Source: G963668185 sp963668185
GTDB taxonomy: Bacteria; Chloroflexota; Dehalococcoidia; Lucifugimonadales; G963668185
Assembly (NCBI GenBank): GCA_963668185.1
Contig: OY764162.1
Coordinates: forward strand, 1,612,001 to 1,676,000
Direction of reading: 5' to 3'
Length of the DNA stretch: 64,000 nucleotides
This document shows, in pieces, positions 1 to 9,204 of the stretch. The notes beneath the pieces are model-generated. The model saw only the letters and a program-made list of their open reading frames with translations. It was not told the origin of the DNA and searched no databases. Every line of letters begins with the position of its first letter. The stretch's first letter is position 1. The translations under genes were made by a program, and so were the position numbers.

Positions 1-1
1 G

Positions 2-796
2 ATAACGACCGGCAACTTCATCTTCCGGACGAGGGAGTTCGAGATGATGGAGATCGAGTATTTCGTCAAACCGGGATCCGAGGACGAGTGGTACGAGAAG
101 TGGGTTGGCGAGGCCATGGCCTGGTACACGGACCTCGGTGTGAGCCCGGAGCGGCTCAGGGTTCGTCCGCACGATGAGGGCGAACTTTCACACTACTCCA
201 AGGGGACTTCCGACATCGAGTACCGTTTTCCGTGGGGCTGGGGCGAGATCGAGGGCACCGCAAGCCGCACGGACTACGATCTCAACGCGCATTCGAACTC
301 AAGCGGGACCGGCCTAACGTACTTCGATGACGGCGCCGGGGCCCATATCGTGCCGTACGTGGTTGAGCCGTCCTTTGGTGTGGACCGAGCGGTGCTCACG
401 TTCCTCGTAGATGCGTACACGGTCGAGGAAGCGCAGGCGGCGTCCGGCAAGACTGAGAAGCGTGTCCTGCTCAAGCTTCATCACGCGCTTGCGCCCGTCA
501 AAGTGGCGGTCCTGCCTCTGAGCCGCAACGAGAGGCTGGTGCCCACTGCGAGGCAGGTGTTCGACCACATACGCCAGTCCGGCGCCACCAACGGCTATGT
601 GCAGTACGACGACTCTCAGAGCATCGGCCGCAGGTATCGCAGGCAGGATGAAGTGGGCACCCCGCTCTGCGTGACTGTGGACTTCGATTCGCTGGACGAC
701 GGCCAGGCAACGATCCGCGAAAGGGACACGATGGAGCAGACGAGGGTGGCTATCGATGACCTGCCGGGTGAACTTTCCCGGCTACTCAACGGGTAA
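2..796 (+). CDS. glyQS: Glycyl-tRNA synthetase, C-terminal part (5' truncated by window)
   Basis: The frame is open from base 2 with no start, so only the last 264 codons are present. It is the C-terminal part of a class II dimeric glycyl-tRNA synthetase, the cytoplasmic enzyme that charges tRNA-Gly. The first residues read NFIFRTREFEMMEIEYF, matching the motif-2 region of the family. SFGVDRAVLTFL matches motif 3 with its conserved Arg, and ALAPVKVAVLPL opens the C-terminal anticodon-binding domain. The full family length is roughly 450-500 residues, so about half is missing. The lipoprotein gene downstream starts four bases after the TAA stop, which suggests cotranscription. The identification is firm; the symbol follows the alpha2 type. 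Confidence 0.93.
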   Translation: MTTGNFIFRTREFEMMEIEYFVKPGSEDEWYEKWVGEAMAWYTDLGVSPERLRVRPHDEGELSHYSKGTSDIEYRFPWGWGEIEGTASRTDYDLNAHSNSSGTGLTYFDDGAGAHIVPYVVEPSFGVDRAVLTFLVDAYTVEEAQAASGKTEKRVLLKLHHALAPVKVAVLPLSRNERLVPTARQVFDHIRQSGATNGYVQYDDSQSIGRRYRRQDEVGTPLCVTVDFDSLDDGQATIRERDTMEQTRVAIDDLPGELSRLLNG

Positions 797-800
797 AACA

Positions 801-1346
801 ATGGCCGAGATGGACAAGCGGAAGTGGGCCTCAGAGCGGTGGCTGTTACCGGCGCTGATCTCGCTGGCGACGACGCTGTTCTTGCTTGCGGCGTGCGGCT
901 CGGATACGCCTGAGGCTGCGCCCGATTTCGAGATTGCCCTCTTCCAGAACGAGAACCACGGCGTGGGAGAGGTCTTCAGCCTATCGGCCAATCGGGGACA
1001 GCCGGCCGTTGTCAATTTCTGGTATCCGTCATGCCCCCCTTGCAGGATTGAGATGCCTCACTTCGAGCAGGCGTCCAGGAAGTACCGTGATGCTGGACTG
1101 CATTTTGTCGCAGTACAGACGCTTGGCCTGGATACGGTCCAGGATGGCCAGGACTTTGTAGAGGACTTCGAGCTGACTTTCGCCATAGGGCCGGACACGG
1201 CGGAGGGAGACATAGTCAAGCTGTACGAGGTGCGCCACTATCCCTCAACTTTCTTTCTCAACGAGAATCACGAGATCGTCGAGACGTGGTCCGGCCCGCT
1301 GAACGAAGAGAAGCTTGAAGAGTTGATCCAGTTGGTACTCAACTAG
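801..1346 (+). CDS. TlpA/ResA-like thioredoxin-fold lipoprotein
   Basis: A secreted, membrane-anchored thiol-disulfide oxidoreductase of 181 residues. The ATG at 801 is preferred over an upstream ATG at 756 that lies inside the synthetase gene. An N-terminal hydrophobic segment ends in a lipobox LLAAC (Cys32), so it should be lipidated and face outward. The active-site motif CPPC (Cys78-Cys81) sits in FWYPSCPPCRIEMP, typical of TlpA/ResA/AhpC-TSA proteins, and a cis-Pro candidate is in HYPSTFFL. Such proteins reduce disulfides for cytochrome maturation or exported proteins; the partner is not visible here. The next gene encodes a CopD-like membrane protein, which could fit metal or haem handling, but that link is inference. 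Confidence 0.85.
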   Translation: MAEMDKRKWASERWLLPALISLATTLFLLAACGSDTPEAAPDFEIALFQNENHGVGEVFSLSANRGQPAVVNFWYPSCPPCRIEMPHFEQASRKYRDAGLHFVAVQTLGLDTVQDGQDFVEDFELTFAIGPDTAEGDIVKLYEVRHYPSTFFLNENHEIVETWSGPLNEEKLEELIQLVLN

Positions 1347-1382
1347 GCCGAGAAGCCGCGAACTGCCGGAGTCCATGCAACA

Positions 1383-1871
1383 GTGACCGGCGGCGATGTA
1401 ATCCTGCTAGTTGTGAGATGGCTGCATCTGGTCTGCGCCGCAGCGTGGGTCGGTGGAAGCCTGTTCTACCTGCTTGTGCTGGTGCCCGCGACGCGGAACT
1501 CAGCCGGCGACGCCAAGGGGTGGAACGCTGCGGTGGCGGCCGAGTTTCGCGGGCTGGTGGACGTTTGCGTTATCGTGCTTGTGGTTACGGGCGCGATTCT
1601 CTCGTTCGAGCGCCTGACGGGCGGCGTGGTGGGCGTGCCATTCGTGGTGACGCTTGGACTCAAGATCATGTTGACGCTGTGGATGTTCTACTTGGCCCTG
1701 TCGTTGAGGCGAAGGCGGGACCGACCGAGGGCCTCTGTCGTGGAGGAAACGGCGCCAACCTTGCTGGGCCGACTGACGACTCGGCAGAGTATGATTGTCA
1801 TACTGGGGGTGCTGGTCCTGCTGGTGTCCGACCTGCTCAAGGTGCTCTATGAGAAGGCTCTTGTGGCATGA
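1383..1871 (+). CDS. CopD-like integral membrane protein
   Basis: A 162-residue protein with four predicted membrane helices (about residues 5-30, 55-75, 82-105 and 135-155). The N-terminus carries RWLHLVCAAAWVGG, a His/Trp-Gly-Gly pattern seen in the first helix of the copper-resistance D (CopD)/DUF2269-type membrane families. The start is GTG at 1383. Basic residues between helices 3 and 4 (RRRRDRPR) suggest a cytoplasmic loop. It follows the TlpA-like lipoprotein with a 36-base gap and may be in the same transcript. A role in copper or haem-copper handling is a family-based guess; no metal motif beyond the helix-1 histidine is visible. Confidence 0.6.
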   Translation: MTGGDVILLVVRWLHLVCAAAWVGGSLFYLLVLVPATRNSAGDAKGWNAAVAAEFRGLVDVCVIVLVVTGAILSFERLTGGVVGVPFVVTLGLKIMLTLWMFYLALSLRRRRDRPRASVVEETAPTLLGRLTTRQSMIVILGVLVLLVSDLLKVLYEKALVA

Positions 1872-1959
1872 TTGTGTCACACTTGCGGCTCTTCAGCAGG
1901 TCGGATTGACGCCGCAGACCGGACCGCCGTTGATGAGCTAAGCAGGAGCCGCGACTACG

Positions 1960-2145
1960 ATGAGAATGCAACTGATGGAGATCCTTGCCTGTCCTGTGTG
2001 CAAGGGGGAGTTGTCCCTGGAGCAAGCTGAGGCAGAGAGCGAAGAGATCATGTCCGGCACGCTCACCTGCGGGGCCTGCGAGGAGGCTTACCCGATCGAG
2101 GAGGGGATTCCCAATCTTCTGCCTCCGGACTGGCGGGGCGGGTGA
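1960..2145 (+). CDS. Trm112/YcaR-like zinc-ribbon protein
   Basis: A 61-residue protein with the short Trm112-like (UPF0434/YcaR) fold. It opens with LMEILACPVCKGEL, then a second pair CGAC before EEAYPIEEGIPNLLP, giving a CxxC...CxxC zinc site and the family's closing IP.LLP strand. In eukaryotes and archaea Trm112 activates methyltransferases; the role of the bacterial stand-alone proteins is poorly known. No methyltransferase partner is adjacent, although several are encoded elsewhere in the window. The length matches the family. Confidence 0.85.
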   Translation: MRMQLMEILACPVCKGELSLEQAEAESEEIMSGTLTCGACEEAYPIEEGIPNLLPPDWRGG

Positions 2146-2196
2146 AGGCCCCTCGATCAATCGAGTCTGGAAGAGGCACGTGCAACAGGAGAGAAA

Positions 2197-2619
2197 ATGA
2201 AAGTTAAGTTTGTGGCCGGATTTTCGCCGATAGTCAACTCCGTCGAAGAGGGGCGGCAGTTCTGGGGCGAGAGGCTTGCGCTTCCGCTCCTGATTCCGGA
2301 TCCTGAGCGGAGCTACACGGAGGTGGAGCTTCCGGGACTGAAGCACTTCGGCCTGTGGACGCTCCAAGACGCGGCCCGGAGTACGTTTGGGACGGAAGAG
2401 TGGCCGGAGGACGTACCGCGGCCGCAGGCGACGATCGAACTCGACGTGGAGGACGTTGCTGAGGCGGTGGAGGAACTCCGGGGTCGAGGATTGGAGATAT
2501 TGCAGGACGTCAGGATGGAGGAGTGGGGCCAGACCACCGCGCGGCTGCTCTCGCCGGAAGGGCTGCTCGTGGGAGTCACCTACACGCCCTGGTTCCGAGA
2601 CGAGGCTTCCGAAGAGTAG
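2197..2619 (+). CDS. Glyoxalase/bleomycin-resistance/dioxygenase (VOC) family protein
   Basis: A 140-residue vicinal-oxygen-chelate-fold protein. A good ribosome-binding site (aggagag) precedes the ATG. The two beta-alpha-beta-beta-beta halves are visible: VKFVAGFSPIVNSVEEGRQF opens the first, and the second runs from ATIELDVEDVAEAVEELRGRG to LLSPEGLLVGVTYTPWF, the usual end of VOC domains. Members bind a metal or a drug, or act as small lyases or dioxygenases; the substrate cannot be read from the sequence. It probably belongs to a short operon with the Trm112-like gene upstream. It is convergent with the VTT membrane protein. Confidence 0.75.
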   Translation: MKVKFVAGFSPIVNSVEEGRQFWGERLALPLLIPDPERSYTEVELPGLKHFGLWTLQDAARSTFGTEEWPEDVPRPQATIELDVEDVAEAVEELRGRGLEILQDVRMEEWGQTTARLLSPEGLLVGVTYTPWFRDEASEE

Positions 2620-2637
2620 CCCGACTTCCGGCAGGCG

Positions 2638-3327
2638 CTAGTCCAGCCACGGTAGCAACTGGAACCCCGCATGGCAGGCGTATGCGATGGCCACGCCCTT
2701 GAGAATCTTGCCAACGAGGACTATTCCGAGGAAGCGAACGAGTGGATAGCGTGTTGCGCCCGCCGCTATGCCTACCACATCGACAAGCGGGTTGGGAATC
2801 AGGGAAACCAGGAAGATTATGAGCGCGCCCCTGCGGCCCATCCAGACGCGCACGCGCTGATAGAGGGCGTGCTTTTCCACAACGGCCTTGCCGCCGTAGC
2901 CGACGGCGTAGCCGGACAACTCGCCGATGGCTTCGCCGACTCCCGCGAACACCCCGGCGACGTACGGGTTGAGGAAGCCGCCCGATGCGCAGAGGGAGAT
3001 CAGGCCCGGGACCGGCAGCACCATTGAGAAGCTGCCCAGGAAGCTAAGCAGGAATACGCCCGGATAGCCCAGGTCTCTCCATTCTATGTTCACCCACCAA
3101 CTGCGCAGCAGCCAGACGACGAGTACCAGCAGCGCGACCGCGGCGATGATGAGGGCGCTGCGCCTCGGCTCTGAGCCGGCGTAGTTACGAAGGTGAGCGA
3201 AGAACGTGACTTCGCGAACTTCGGACGCGCCGACGGGTTGGGCGTCGCTGTGTTTGGCGGTCTTGTCCGGTGCGTCCATGCGTGGAATCCGGTAAGGGCC
3301 GAGTGAGAGAACGATCCGCGCACCCAC
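2638..3327 (-). CDS. VTT/DedA-like (SNARE-associated) membrane protein
   Basis: A 229-residue integral membrane protein. After about 55 polar residues there is one helix (SALIIAAVALLVLVVWLL) and then the VTT core: GVFLLSFLGSFSMVLPVPG, a glycine-rich GVFAGVGEAIGELSGYAVGY segment, FLVSLIPNPLVDVVGIAAGA, and a last helix. Proline and arginine positions resemble the DedA/TVP38/TMEM41 family of lipid scramblase-like or transporter proteins. The GTG at 3327 is chosen because AAAGGAG lies nine bases upstream; an in-frame ATG at 3279 is an alternative. It lies downstream of the giant repeat lipoprotein on the same strand. Confidence 0.78.
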   Translation of the reverse strand: MGARIVLSLGPYRIPRMDAPDKTAKHSDAQPVGASEVREVTFFAHLRNYAGSEPRRSALIIAAVALLVLVVWLLRSWWVNIEWRDLGYPGVFLLSFLGSFSMVLPVPGLISLCASGGFLNPYVAGVFAGVGEAIGELSGYAVGYGGKAVVEKHALYQRVRVWMGRRGALIIFLVSLIPNPLVDVVGIAAGATRYPLVRFLGIVLVGKILKGVAIAYACHAGFQLLPWLD

Positions 3328-3427
3328 CGGAGCCGACTCCTTTGCCGCATGCAGGAGACAACCGGACTCGCGGCGGACCTTGCATCAAGGTAACGAGAGG
3401 GGGCGGGCGCGTCAAGCGGAAACGGCG

Positions 3428-6400
3428 CTAGTCCGTGAAGGGGCCTCCGTGCAGGTCACGGTACAGGGCGCGGAACGCGTCCAGCCTGTCGTCCGGGGTG
3501 TGCTTCAGGAATGCGCGGTAGATTGTCTCTTCGCCTGCTTCCCCTACCAGATGCCCACCGCTGCTTTCGTATAGCAGGTAGATTTCTCTTAAGGCCGACG
3601 ACATCGCATCAGCGCCTATCGTCTCGTACAAGCTGATCAGGAAGTGCTCGCCCTGCGTGTAATGGCAACTTAAGCTGAGGGCATCCTGCGCATAGGTCCA
3701 GAGATTCTTTCTTCCTATTCCATCGAAGCAGCTAGACTTTGAAAGTTCGGTCCTGCGGGCTGATAGGCTCTGCCCGCCCGCCTTATGGTTGATGTAGGCT
3801 ACGGAGAATTCCGCGGCTCCCTCATTAAGCCAGTTCGGCCCGAAATGGTAGTAGTAGTGAGCCGTTTCATGCTGAATGTTGCGCGCCAGCCAAGAAACCC
3901 AATCATAGCGCCCCATAATCATGTAGCTGCCCCAATACGCCCCTCCATGACTCATAAGGACCGGGTCGTCAGGGGCCACGAGCAGCAGTATTATGTCTGT
4001 GGTGGGGAAGGGTATACTCAGGAATCCTTCTGTAACACGCGCGGTTTCTTCGATTCTCCCAAGCAGGTCTTCATTGGAGCGCAAAGGGCTGTCCTGGAGG
4101 ACCCAGATGTTAACGTTCCCGGCGAGGGGAAGCGAGATTGTCCTGCTCTGGACGAAATGTTCTTGGAGCAGGCTCTGATACAGCTTCGGACTCGAACCCT
4201 CGACAGTACTGAACGTTACTATCAGGGCGGCCTCTCGATCATCTATACCGTCGGCAAACCACGGCTGTTCGAGTAGTTGTCCGGTGGCGTCCGGGTGCAC
4301 GGCAAGAATTGCGTCTAGAGACTCCATGAAGTACGCCCCGAGGTCTCTTCTATCACTACCACTTTCGGTAAACCATGAACTGCCTGTCAGCGACCTTGCC
4401 AATTCAAGGTCACTAACGGCAATGCCGCGGAGGTCATCGATCATTATCCGTTCGTTTTCGGTGAGTTCGTCATTGAGCCAAGGATAGGCGCTTACCAGCT
4501 TTGCCATCTCAATATCTAGTTTGGCTAAGTCGCTGAAAGAGTCGATCACCGTCACTTCGTAAGCGTCAAGCCCATTCGCAATCCATGAGTAGCTTGCTAT
4601 GACCCGTGCTAACTCAAAGTCCACTTTGGCCATTTCGCCTAGAATGCCGAAGATCCACCGTTCGTCGTTGTTAAGGCCGTCCCTGATCCATGAGTAACTT
4701 GCTACTTGTATTCCTAGCTCAAAGTCCGCTCTGGCAAGACTGATCAAAAAGCCGATAGTGCTCAGGGAGTGGAGCGTTTGCAATGTGTCATTCGTGACGC
4801 CATCCGCGATCCACTTGGATCCCGCTGCCAGCCGTGCTACCTCGTCACTTGCCGTGGCTAAGTCGCGTATCGATGCGATGGATCTCCGTTCGGTTTCAGT
4901 TATACTGTCCGCGATCCACGAGTAGCCTGCTATGAGCCTGGCTAGCCCCAAGTCCACTTCGGCAAGCTCGCCCAGCGAGAAGATTGCCCATCGTTCGTGA
5001 TTAGTGACATCGTCCGCCATCCAAGGGTAGCCCGCTACGAGACTGGCCAACTCGAGGTCTGCTTCGGCAAGTGTGCGCAGAGAGACGATCGCCCGATCTT
5101 CCTCGTAGGTAACAATGCCGTCCGAGATCCACGAGTAGCCTGTTACCCGTCCTGCTAACTCAAAGTCCACTTTGGCAAGGTTTCTCAGAGAGGCGACAGT
5201 GCTCAGGGAGTGGAGCGTTTGCGCTTCATCATCGGTTACGCCATCCCTGATCCATCTGGACCACAGTATTGGTCTTGCCAACTCCGTGTCTTTCGTGGCT
5301 AAGGTACGCATCGATACGATCGCCTCCCGTTCGATGTCAGTAACGCCATCCTCAATCCACGAGTAGCCCGCTACCTGTCTTGCCAATTGAGGGTACTCAT
5401 TAGCTGAGCTACTCAGCAAGTCGATTGCCCTCTGTTCGTTTTCGGTAATGTCGTCCGCCATCCAAGGGTAGCCTGCTACCAGCCTTATCAACTCGGAGTC
5501 CGCCCCGGCTATGCTCAGCAAAGAATCGATTTTAGGCTGGTCTTCTTCGGTAACTCCGTCCGCAATCCAGAGGTAGTCTGCCGCCAGCTTCGCCATCTGC
5601 GTATCTACTTTCGCAAAGCCGGCTAATGAGTCGACTGCCCGTGCTTCATCGTCGGTAACGCCGTTTATGATCCATGAACGCTGCGACAGCAGTTCGGCGA
5701 GTTCCGGGTGCGCTCTGTGGGCGCGTGTCAGGGTATCGATCGCCTGCCGTTCGTCGTCGGTAATGCCGTCTGCGATCCATGAGCGTTCCAGGAGCAGGCC
5801 GGCTAGTTCGGGGTGTGTCTCGGCGACGGCTTGCACGATCATGGCCGCGTCCAGTTCGTCGCGGTCGGCGATGCCGTCCGCCAACCAGGGCAGGGCCAGC
5901 ATCCGCCTCGCCAGGTCAGGGGCCGCGGCTGCGAGGCCGCCAATCGATCCAAGCGCCGCTTTTTCTATTCTGGTCAGGCCGTCTTCCACCCATGAGTACC
6001 CCAAAATCAGCTTTGCGTACTGTGGGTCAGCAGCAATGATCGGCGTGATGAAGCTGAGCGCGTCCACGTCGGCGACGGAGACCATGCCGTCGGCGAACCA
6101 GGGGTAGGCGACAATCAGCGCGGCCAAATCGGGGTCCGTCTGTGCGACGGCGTTCAGGGATTCGAGCGCCGCCCGTTCGCCGTCGCTGGGGCCGTACTTG
6201 ACCCAGGGGTAGGCGGCGATCAGCTTGGCGATATCGGGGTCCGTCCTGGCGATGGTATCGAGAGATTCGATGGCCGCCTGCTCGTTGGCGTCGAGGCCGT
6301 CCCTTATCCAGAAGTAGTCCGCAAGCAGGTCTGCCAGGTCGGGGTCCGTTTCTGCGACGAAAGCCAGGGATTCGATCGTGTGGACGCCTTCGGCTTCTGG

Positions 6401-6628
6401 GCTGTCGGCGGCTTCTTCGGGTTCAGGCGTTGGGTTGGGCGTAAGCGTCAGCGTCGGCGTTGGAGTGGGGGACGGCGGGGGGCTTGGCGTGGGCGCTGCG
6501 GTCGGGACGGTTGTGGGCGCGGGCGGCGTCCCGCTTCCGCAGGCGGCTATCAGGAGGACGGCGGCGCAGGCGAGCAGGCAGACGGGTACTATGCGCCAGG
6601 TGAGCATTGCCGGTGAATCGGTTGACAT
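3428..6628 (-). CDS. Giant lipoprotein: about 20 tandem 35-residue repeats plus HExxH metallopeptidase-like domain
   Basis: A 1066-residue exported protein. The signal peptide ends in a lipobox (LLIAAC, Cys30) and is followed by a Pro/Thr/Ser-rich spacer to about residue 75. Residues about 80-790 are some 20 tandem repeats of roughly 35 residues with the pattern IxSLxxLAxxDxELAxLxAxYxW followed by IxDGxTxxE; the Trp, the acidic-Gly pair and the Leu/Ala heptads recur, as in alpha-helical solenoids. Two repeats carry a six-residue insertion. The C-terminal 230 residues hold NIQHETAHYYYHF (HExxH at 920-924) and WLNEGAAEF 11 residues later, the arrangement of gluzincin/peptidase-MA-like zinc sites. 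Codon use is visibly less GC-rich than in neighbours. No name is known to me for the repeat. A surface or wall-bound protease or binding scaffold is inference. Confidence 0.8.
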   Translation of the reverse strand: MSTDSPAMLTWRIVPVCLLACAAVLLIAACGSGTPPAPTTVPTAAPTPSPPPSPTPTPTLTLTPNPTPEPEEAADSPEAEGVHTIESLAFVAETDPDLADLLADYFWIRDGLDANEQAAIESLDTIARTDPDIAKLIAAYPWVKYGPSDGERAALESLNAVAQTDPDLAALIVAYPWFADGMVSVADVDALSFITPIIAADPQYAKLILGYSWVEDGLTRIEKAALGSIGGLAAAAPDLARRMLALPWLADGIADRDELDAAMIVQAVAETHPELAGLLLERSWIADGITDDERQAIDTLTRAHRAHPELAELLSQRSWIINGVTDDEARAVDSLAGFAKVDTQMAKLAADYLWIADGVTEEDQPKIDSLLSIAGADSELIRLVAGYPWMADDITENEQRAIDLLSSSANEYPQLARQVAGYSWIEDGVTDIEREAIVSMRTLATKDTELARPILWSRWIRDGVTDDEAQTLHSLSTVASLRNLAKVDFELAGRVTGYSWISDGIVTYEEDRAIVSLRTLAEADLELASLVAGYPWMADDVTNHERWAIFSLGELAEVDLGLARLIAGYSWIADSITETERRSIASIRDLATASDEVARLAAGSKWIADGVTNDTLQTLHSLSTIGFLISLARADFELGIQVASYSWIRDGLNNDERWIFGILGEMAKVDFELARVIASYSWIANGLDAYEVTVIDSFSDLAKLDIEMAKLVSAYPWLNDELTENERIMIDDLRGIAVSDLELARSLTGSSWFTESGSDRRDLGAYFMESLDAILAVHPDATGQLLEQPWFADGIDDREAALIVTFSTVEGSSPKLYQSLLQEHFVQSRTISLPLAGNVNIWVLQDSPLRSNEDLLGRIEETARVTEGFLSIPFPTTDIILLLVAPDDPVLMSHGGAYWGSYMIMGRYDWVSWLARNIQHETAHYYYHFGPNWLNEGAAEFSVAYINHKAGGQSLSARRTELSKSSCFDGIGRKNLWTYAQDALSLSCHYTQGEHFLISLYETIGADAMSSALREIYLLYESSGGHLVGEAGEETIYRAFLKHTPDDRLDAFRALYRDLHGGPFTD

Positions 6629-6729
6629 ATGCGACTCCGCAAAGAGCGTAACCGCACGGCGTTAGCTGGTAAAGGCCCCGTGCCCTGATGCGACGCAGGC
6701 TCTTCGCCGGTTGGCGGCGGGAATGCGGC

Positions 6730-9171
6730 CTACGAGGCGGCCCCGGCGAGGGCCGCCTCGGTTGCGAGGGACAGGCCGTCTTCCGCCGCGTCGACGAGGA
6801 CGTGGCCGCCTTCGGCGGCGTCTCCGGCGAGTATCATGCGCGCCAGTGGGTTCTCGAGGTACTTTTCGACGGCCCGCCTGAGCGGGCGCGCGCCGAACTC
6901 CGGGTCGTAGCCCTTCCCTGCGAGCCAGTCCCTGGCGGATTGGGTCAGCGTGAACGTGACTCGGTGTTCCGCGAGTCGGCGCTTGACCTCGTTCAGCGTC
7001 AGGTCCACCAGTTGGCAGATCTGTTCCTGAGTGAGCGGATCGAACACGATGATCTCGTCCAGCCTGTTCAGGAACTCCGGCCTGAAGACGTGCTTCAGCG
7101 CTTCCTCGCCCGCGGACCGCGCGCTGGACGGGCGCTCCGCTCCGTTGCCCGGCAAGAACCCGAACGCCCTGCCCTGCTCGCCTGTGCCCACGTTGCTGGT
7201 CATGATGACCACGGTGTTGCTGAAGTCAACCGTACGTCCGTGGCCGTCCGTGAGCCTGCCGTCCTCCAAGACTTGGAGCAGGATGTTGAACACGTCCGGG
7301 TGCGCCTTTTCGATCTCGTCGAACAGCACTACCCTGAACGGCCTCCGCCGGATCGCCTCCGTGAGTTGGCCGCCCTCCTCGAAGCCCACGTAACCCGGCG
7401 GAGCGCCAATGAGCTTGGACACGGCGTGCTTTTCCATGTACTCGGACATGTCCACGCGGACCATGTTCTGTTCGTCGTCGAACAGGTAGTGCGCGAGAGA
7501 CCGCGCCAGTTCGGTCTTGCCGACGCCGGTGGGCCCCAGGAACATGAAGGCGCCGATGGGCCGGTTGGGGTCTTTCAGTCCTGCGCGTGCGCGGCGGACG
7601 GCGTCGGAAACGGCGCGGATGGCGTCGTCCTGGCCGATCACGCGCTCGTGGATGCGCTCCTCCATGTGGAGCAGGCGGTCCGCTTCCGACTCCAGGAGCC
7701 TGTCCACGGGTATCCCCGTCCATGCGGCGGCGAGCCGGCCGATGTCCTCAGCGTTCACGGTCATGTCCGTCCCGGCGTCCTTGAAGGCTTCCGACTTCTG
7801 CGGGTCGTATTCATGCTGAGTCCGCAGCCTGTCGGCGCGAAGTTCGGCGGCGCGCTGGTAGTCCGCTCGCTGGGCCGCGGCCTCTTCCTCGTTCTCCAAG
7901 CGCTTCAGCGCAGCTTCCATGTCCTTGAGCGGCGAAGGGAGACGCTGCGAGTCGATGCGTTTCTTGCTGGCCGACTCGTCGATGAGGTCAACCGCCTTGT
8001 CCGGCAGATACCGGTCCGAGATGTACCGGCGGCCCAGCTTCACGGACGCTTCGAGCGCGCCGTCCTCGATCTGGACGTTGTGGTGGGCCTCGTACTTCGG
8101 CCTGAGCGCCCGCAGCATTTCGATAGCAGTCTCATCGTCCGGCTCCTCCACGATGACCGGCTGGAATCGGCGCTCGAGGGCGGCGTCCTTCTCGATGTAC
8201 TTCCTGTATTCCGCTTCGGTAGTCGCGCCTACGCATTGCAGTTCGCCCCGCGCCAGGGCGGGCTTCATCATGTTGCTGGCGTCAATCGCGCCTTCGGCCG
8301 CGCCGGCGCCCACGACGGTATGGATCTCGTCTATGAACAGGACGATCTCTCCGCTGGCCTCCCTGATCTCGTCCATGACCGCTTTGAGGCGCTCCTCGAA
8401 CTCGCCGCGGAACTTGCTTCCGGCCACCATCGCGCCCATGTCCAGCGCGAGGACGCGACGGTCCCGCAGCTCGGCAGGCACGTCTCCCGACGCGATTCGC
8501 TGGGCAAGGCCCTCGGCGATGGCGGTCTTGCCGACGCCGGCCTTCCCGATCAGCACGGCGTTGTTCTTCGTCCGCCGAATCAGCGTCTGAACGGTCCGGG
8601 CGATCTCGGCATCGCGCCCAACGACCGGGTCCAGCTTTCCGCTTCCAGCGAGTTGCGTGGGATCGATGCTGTACTTTTCGAGCGAGCGATAGCGTGACTC
8701 GGCCCTCGCGTCGGTCACCCGGTGCGCGCCGCGGATGCGCTGCAGGGACTGATAGACCTGCTCGAGCTCCACTCGAAACTCTGAGAGCAGCCGGGCCGCT
8801 TCGCCCTTCTCCTCCTGCACGACCGCGATCAGGAGATGCTCGGCGCCGATGTACTCGTCGTTCAGCCGCTGCGCTTCGGCTTCCGCTCTGCGAAGCATGC
8901 CGGCGGCGCGCGGCGTCACGAAGATCTGGGCGGGACCTTCGGCCAATTTGGGAGCCGCCTCAAGATCGGCGTCTAGCCGGGCGCGCATCTGCTCGACGGG
9001 CGCGCCGATGTCTTCCAGGATTTCGACCGGCACGCCCTGCTCCAGTTCAAGCAGAGCCATCAGCACGTGCTCCACGTCCCACTGCGAGTGCCTGCGGCGC
9101 CTGACGAGTTCCTGTGAAGCGCCTATGATCTCCCTTGCGTGTTCTGTGAACTGTTCCGGGTTCATCACCAT
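6730..9171 (-). CDS. clpC: ClpC-type AAA+ unfoldase (ATP-dependent Clp protease subunit)
   Basis: An 813-residue Hsp100 protein that unfolds substrates for ClpP. In order: double Clp-N domain (about 1-150); first AAA+ module with GKAGVGKT (209-216) and LFIDEIH; a short middle domain with a UVR-like coiled segment (about 424-452); second AAA+ module with GPTGVGKT (546-553), a sensor segment NVGTGEQG and a loop AFGFLPG that could be the ClpP-docking tripeptide loop. The UVR segment and short middle domain favour ClpC over ClpB. AGGAGG lies eight bases before the ATG at 9171. The upstream gap carries an inverted repeat and CTTGAG/CTCAAG half-sites that could be heat-shock operators. clpP is not in the window. 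Confidence 0.93.
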   Translation of the reverse strand: MVMNPEQFTEHAREIIGASQELVRRRRHSQWDVEHVLMALLELEQGVPVEILEDIGAPVEQMRARLDADLEAAPKLAEGPAQIFVTPRAAGMLRRAEAEAQRLNDEYIGAEHLLIAVVQEEKGEAARLLSEFRVELEQVYQSLQRIRGAHRVTDARAESRYRSLEKYSIDPTQLAGSGKLDPVVGRDAEIARTVQTLIRRTKNNAVLIGKAGVGKTAIAEGLAQRIASGDVPAELRDRRVLALDMGAMVAGSKFRGEFEERLKAVMDEIREASGEIVLFIDEIHTVVGAGAAEGAIDASNMMKPALARGELQCVGATTEAEYRKYIEKDAALERRFQPVIVEEPDDETAIEMLRALRPKYEAHHNVQIEDGALEASVKLGRRYISDRYLPDKAVDLIDESASKKRIDSQRLPSPLKDMEAALKRLENEEEAAAQRADYQRAAELRADRLRTQHEYDPQKSEAFKDAGTDMTVNAEDIGRLAAAWTGIPVDRLLESEADRLLHMEERIHERVIGQDDAIRAVSDAVRRARAGLKDPNRPIGAFMFLGPTGVGKTELARSLAHYLFDDEQNMVRVDMSEYMEKHAVSKLIGAPPGYVGFEEGGQLTEAIRRRPFRVVLFDEIEKAHPDVFNILLQVLEDGRLTDGHGRTVDFSNTVVIMTSNVGTGEQGRAFGFLPGNGAERPSSARSAGEEALKHVFRPEFLNRLDEIIVFDPLTQEQICQLVDLTLNEVKRRLAEHRVTFTLTQSARDWLAGKGYDPEFGARPLRRAVEKYLENPLARMILAGDAAEGGHVLVDAAEDGLSLATEAALAGAAS

Positions 9172-9204
9172 GCCGGCTGCCTCCTGAGGCCTCGCTACTT
9201 GATT

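Noticed and set aside
6688..8697. 669-codon open frame on the plus strand opposite clpC
   Set aside because: It is a high-GC shadow of clpC. The translation is Arg/Val/Leu-rich without any family motif, while the opposite strand has both AAA+ modules.
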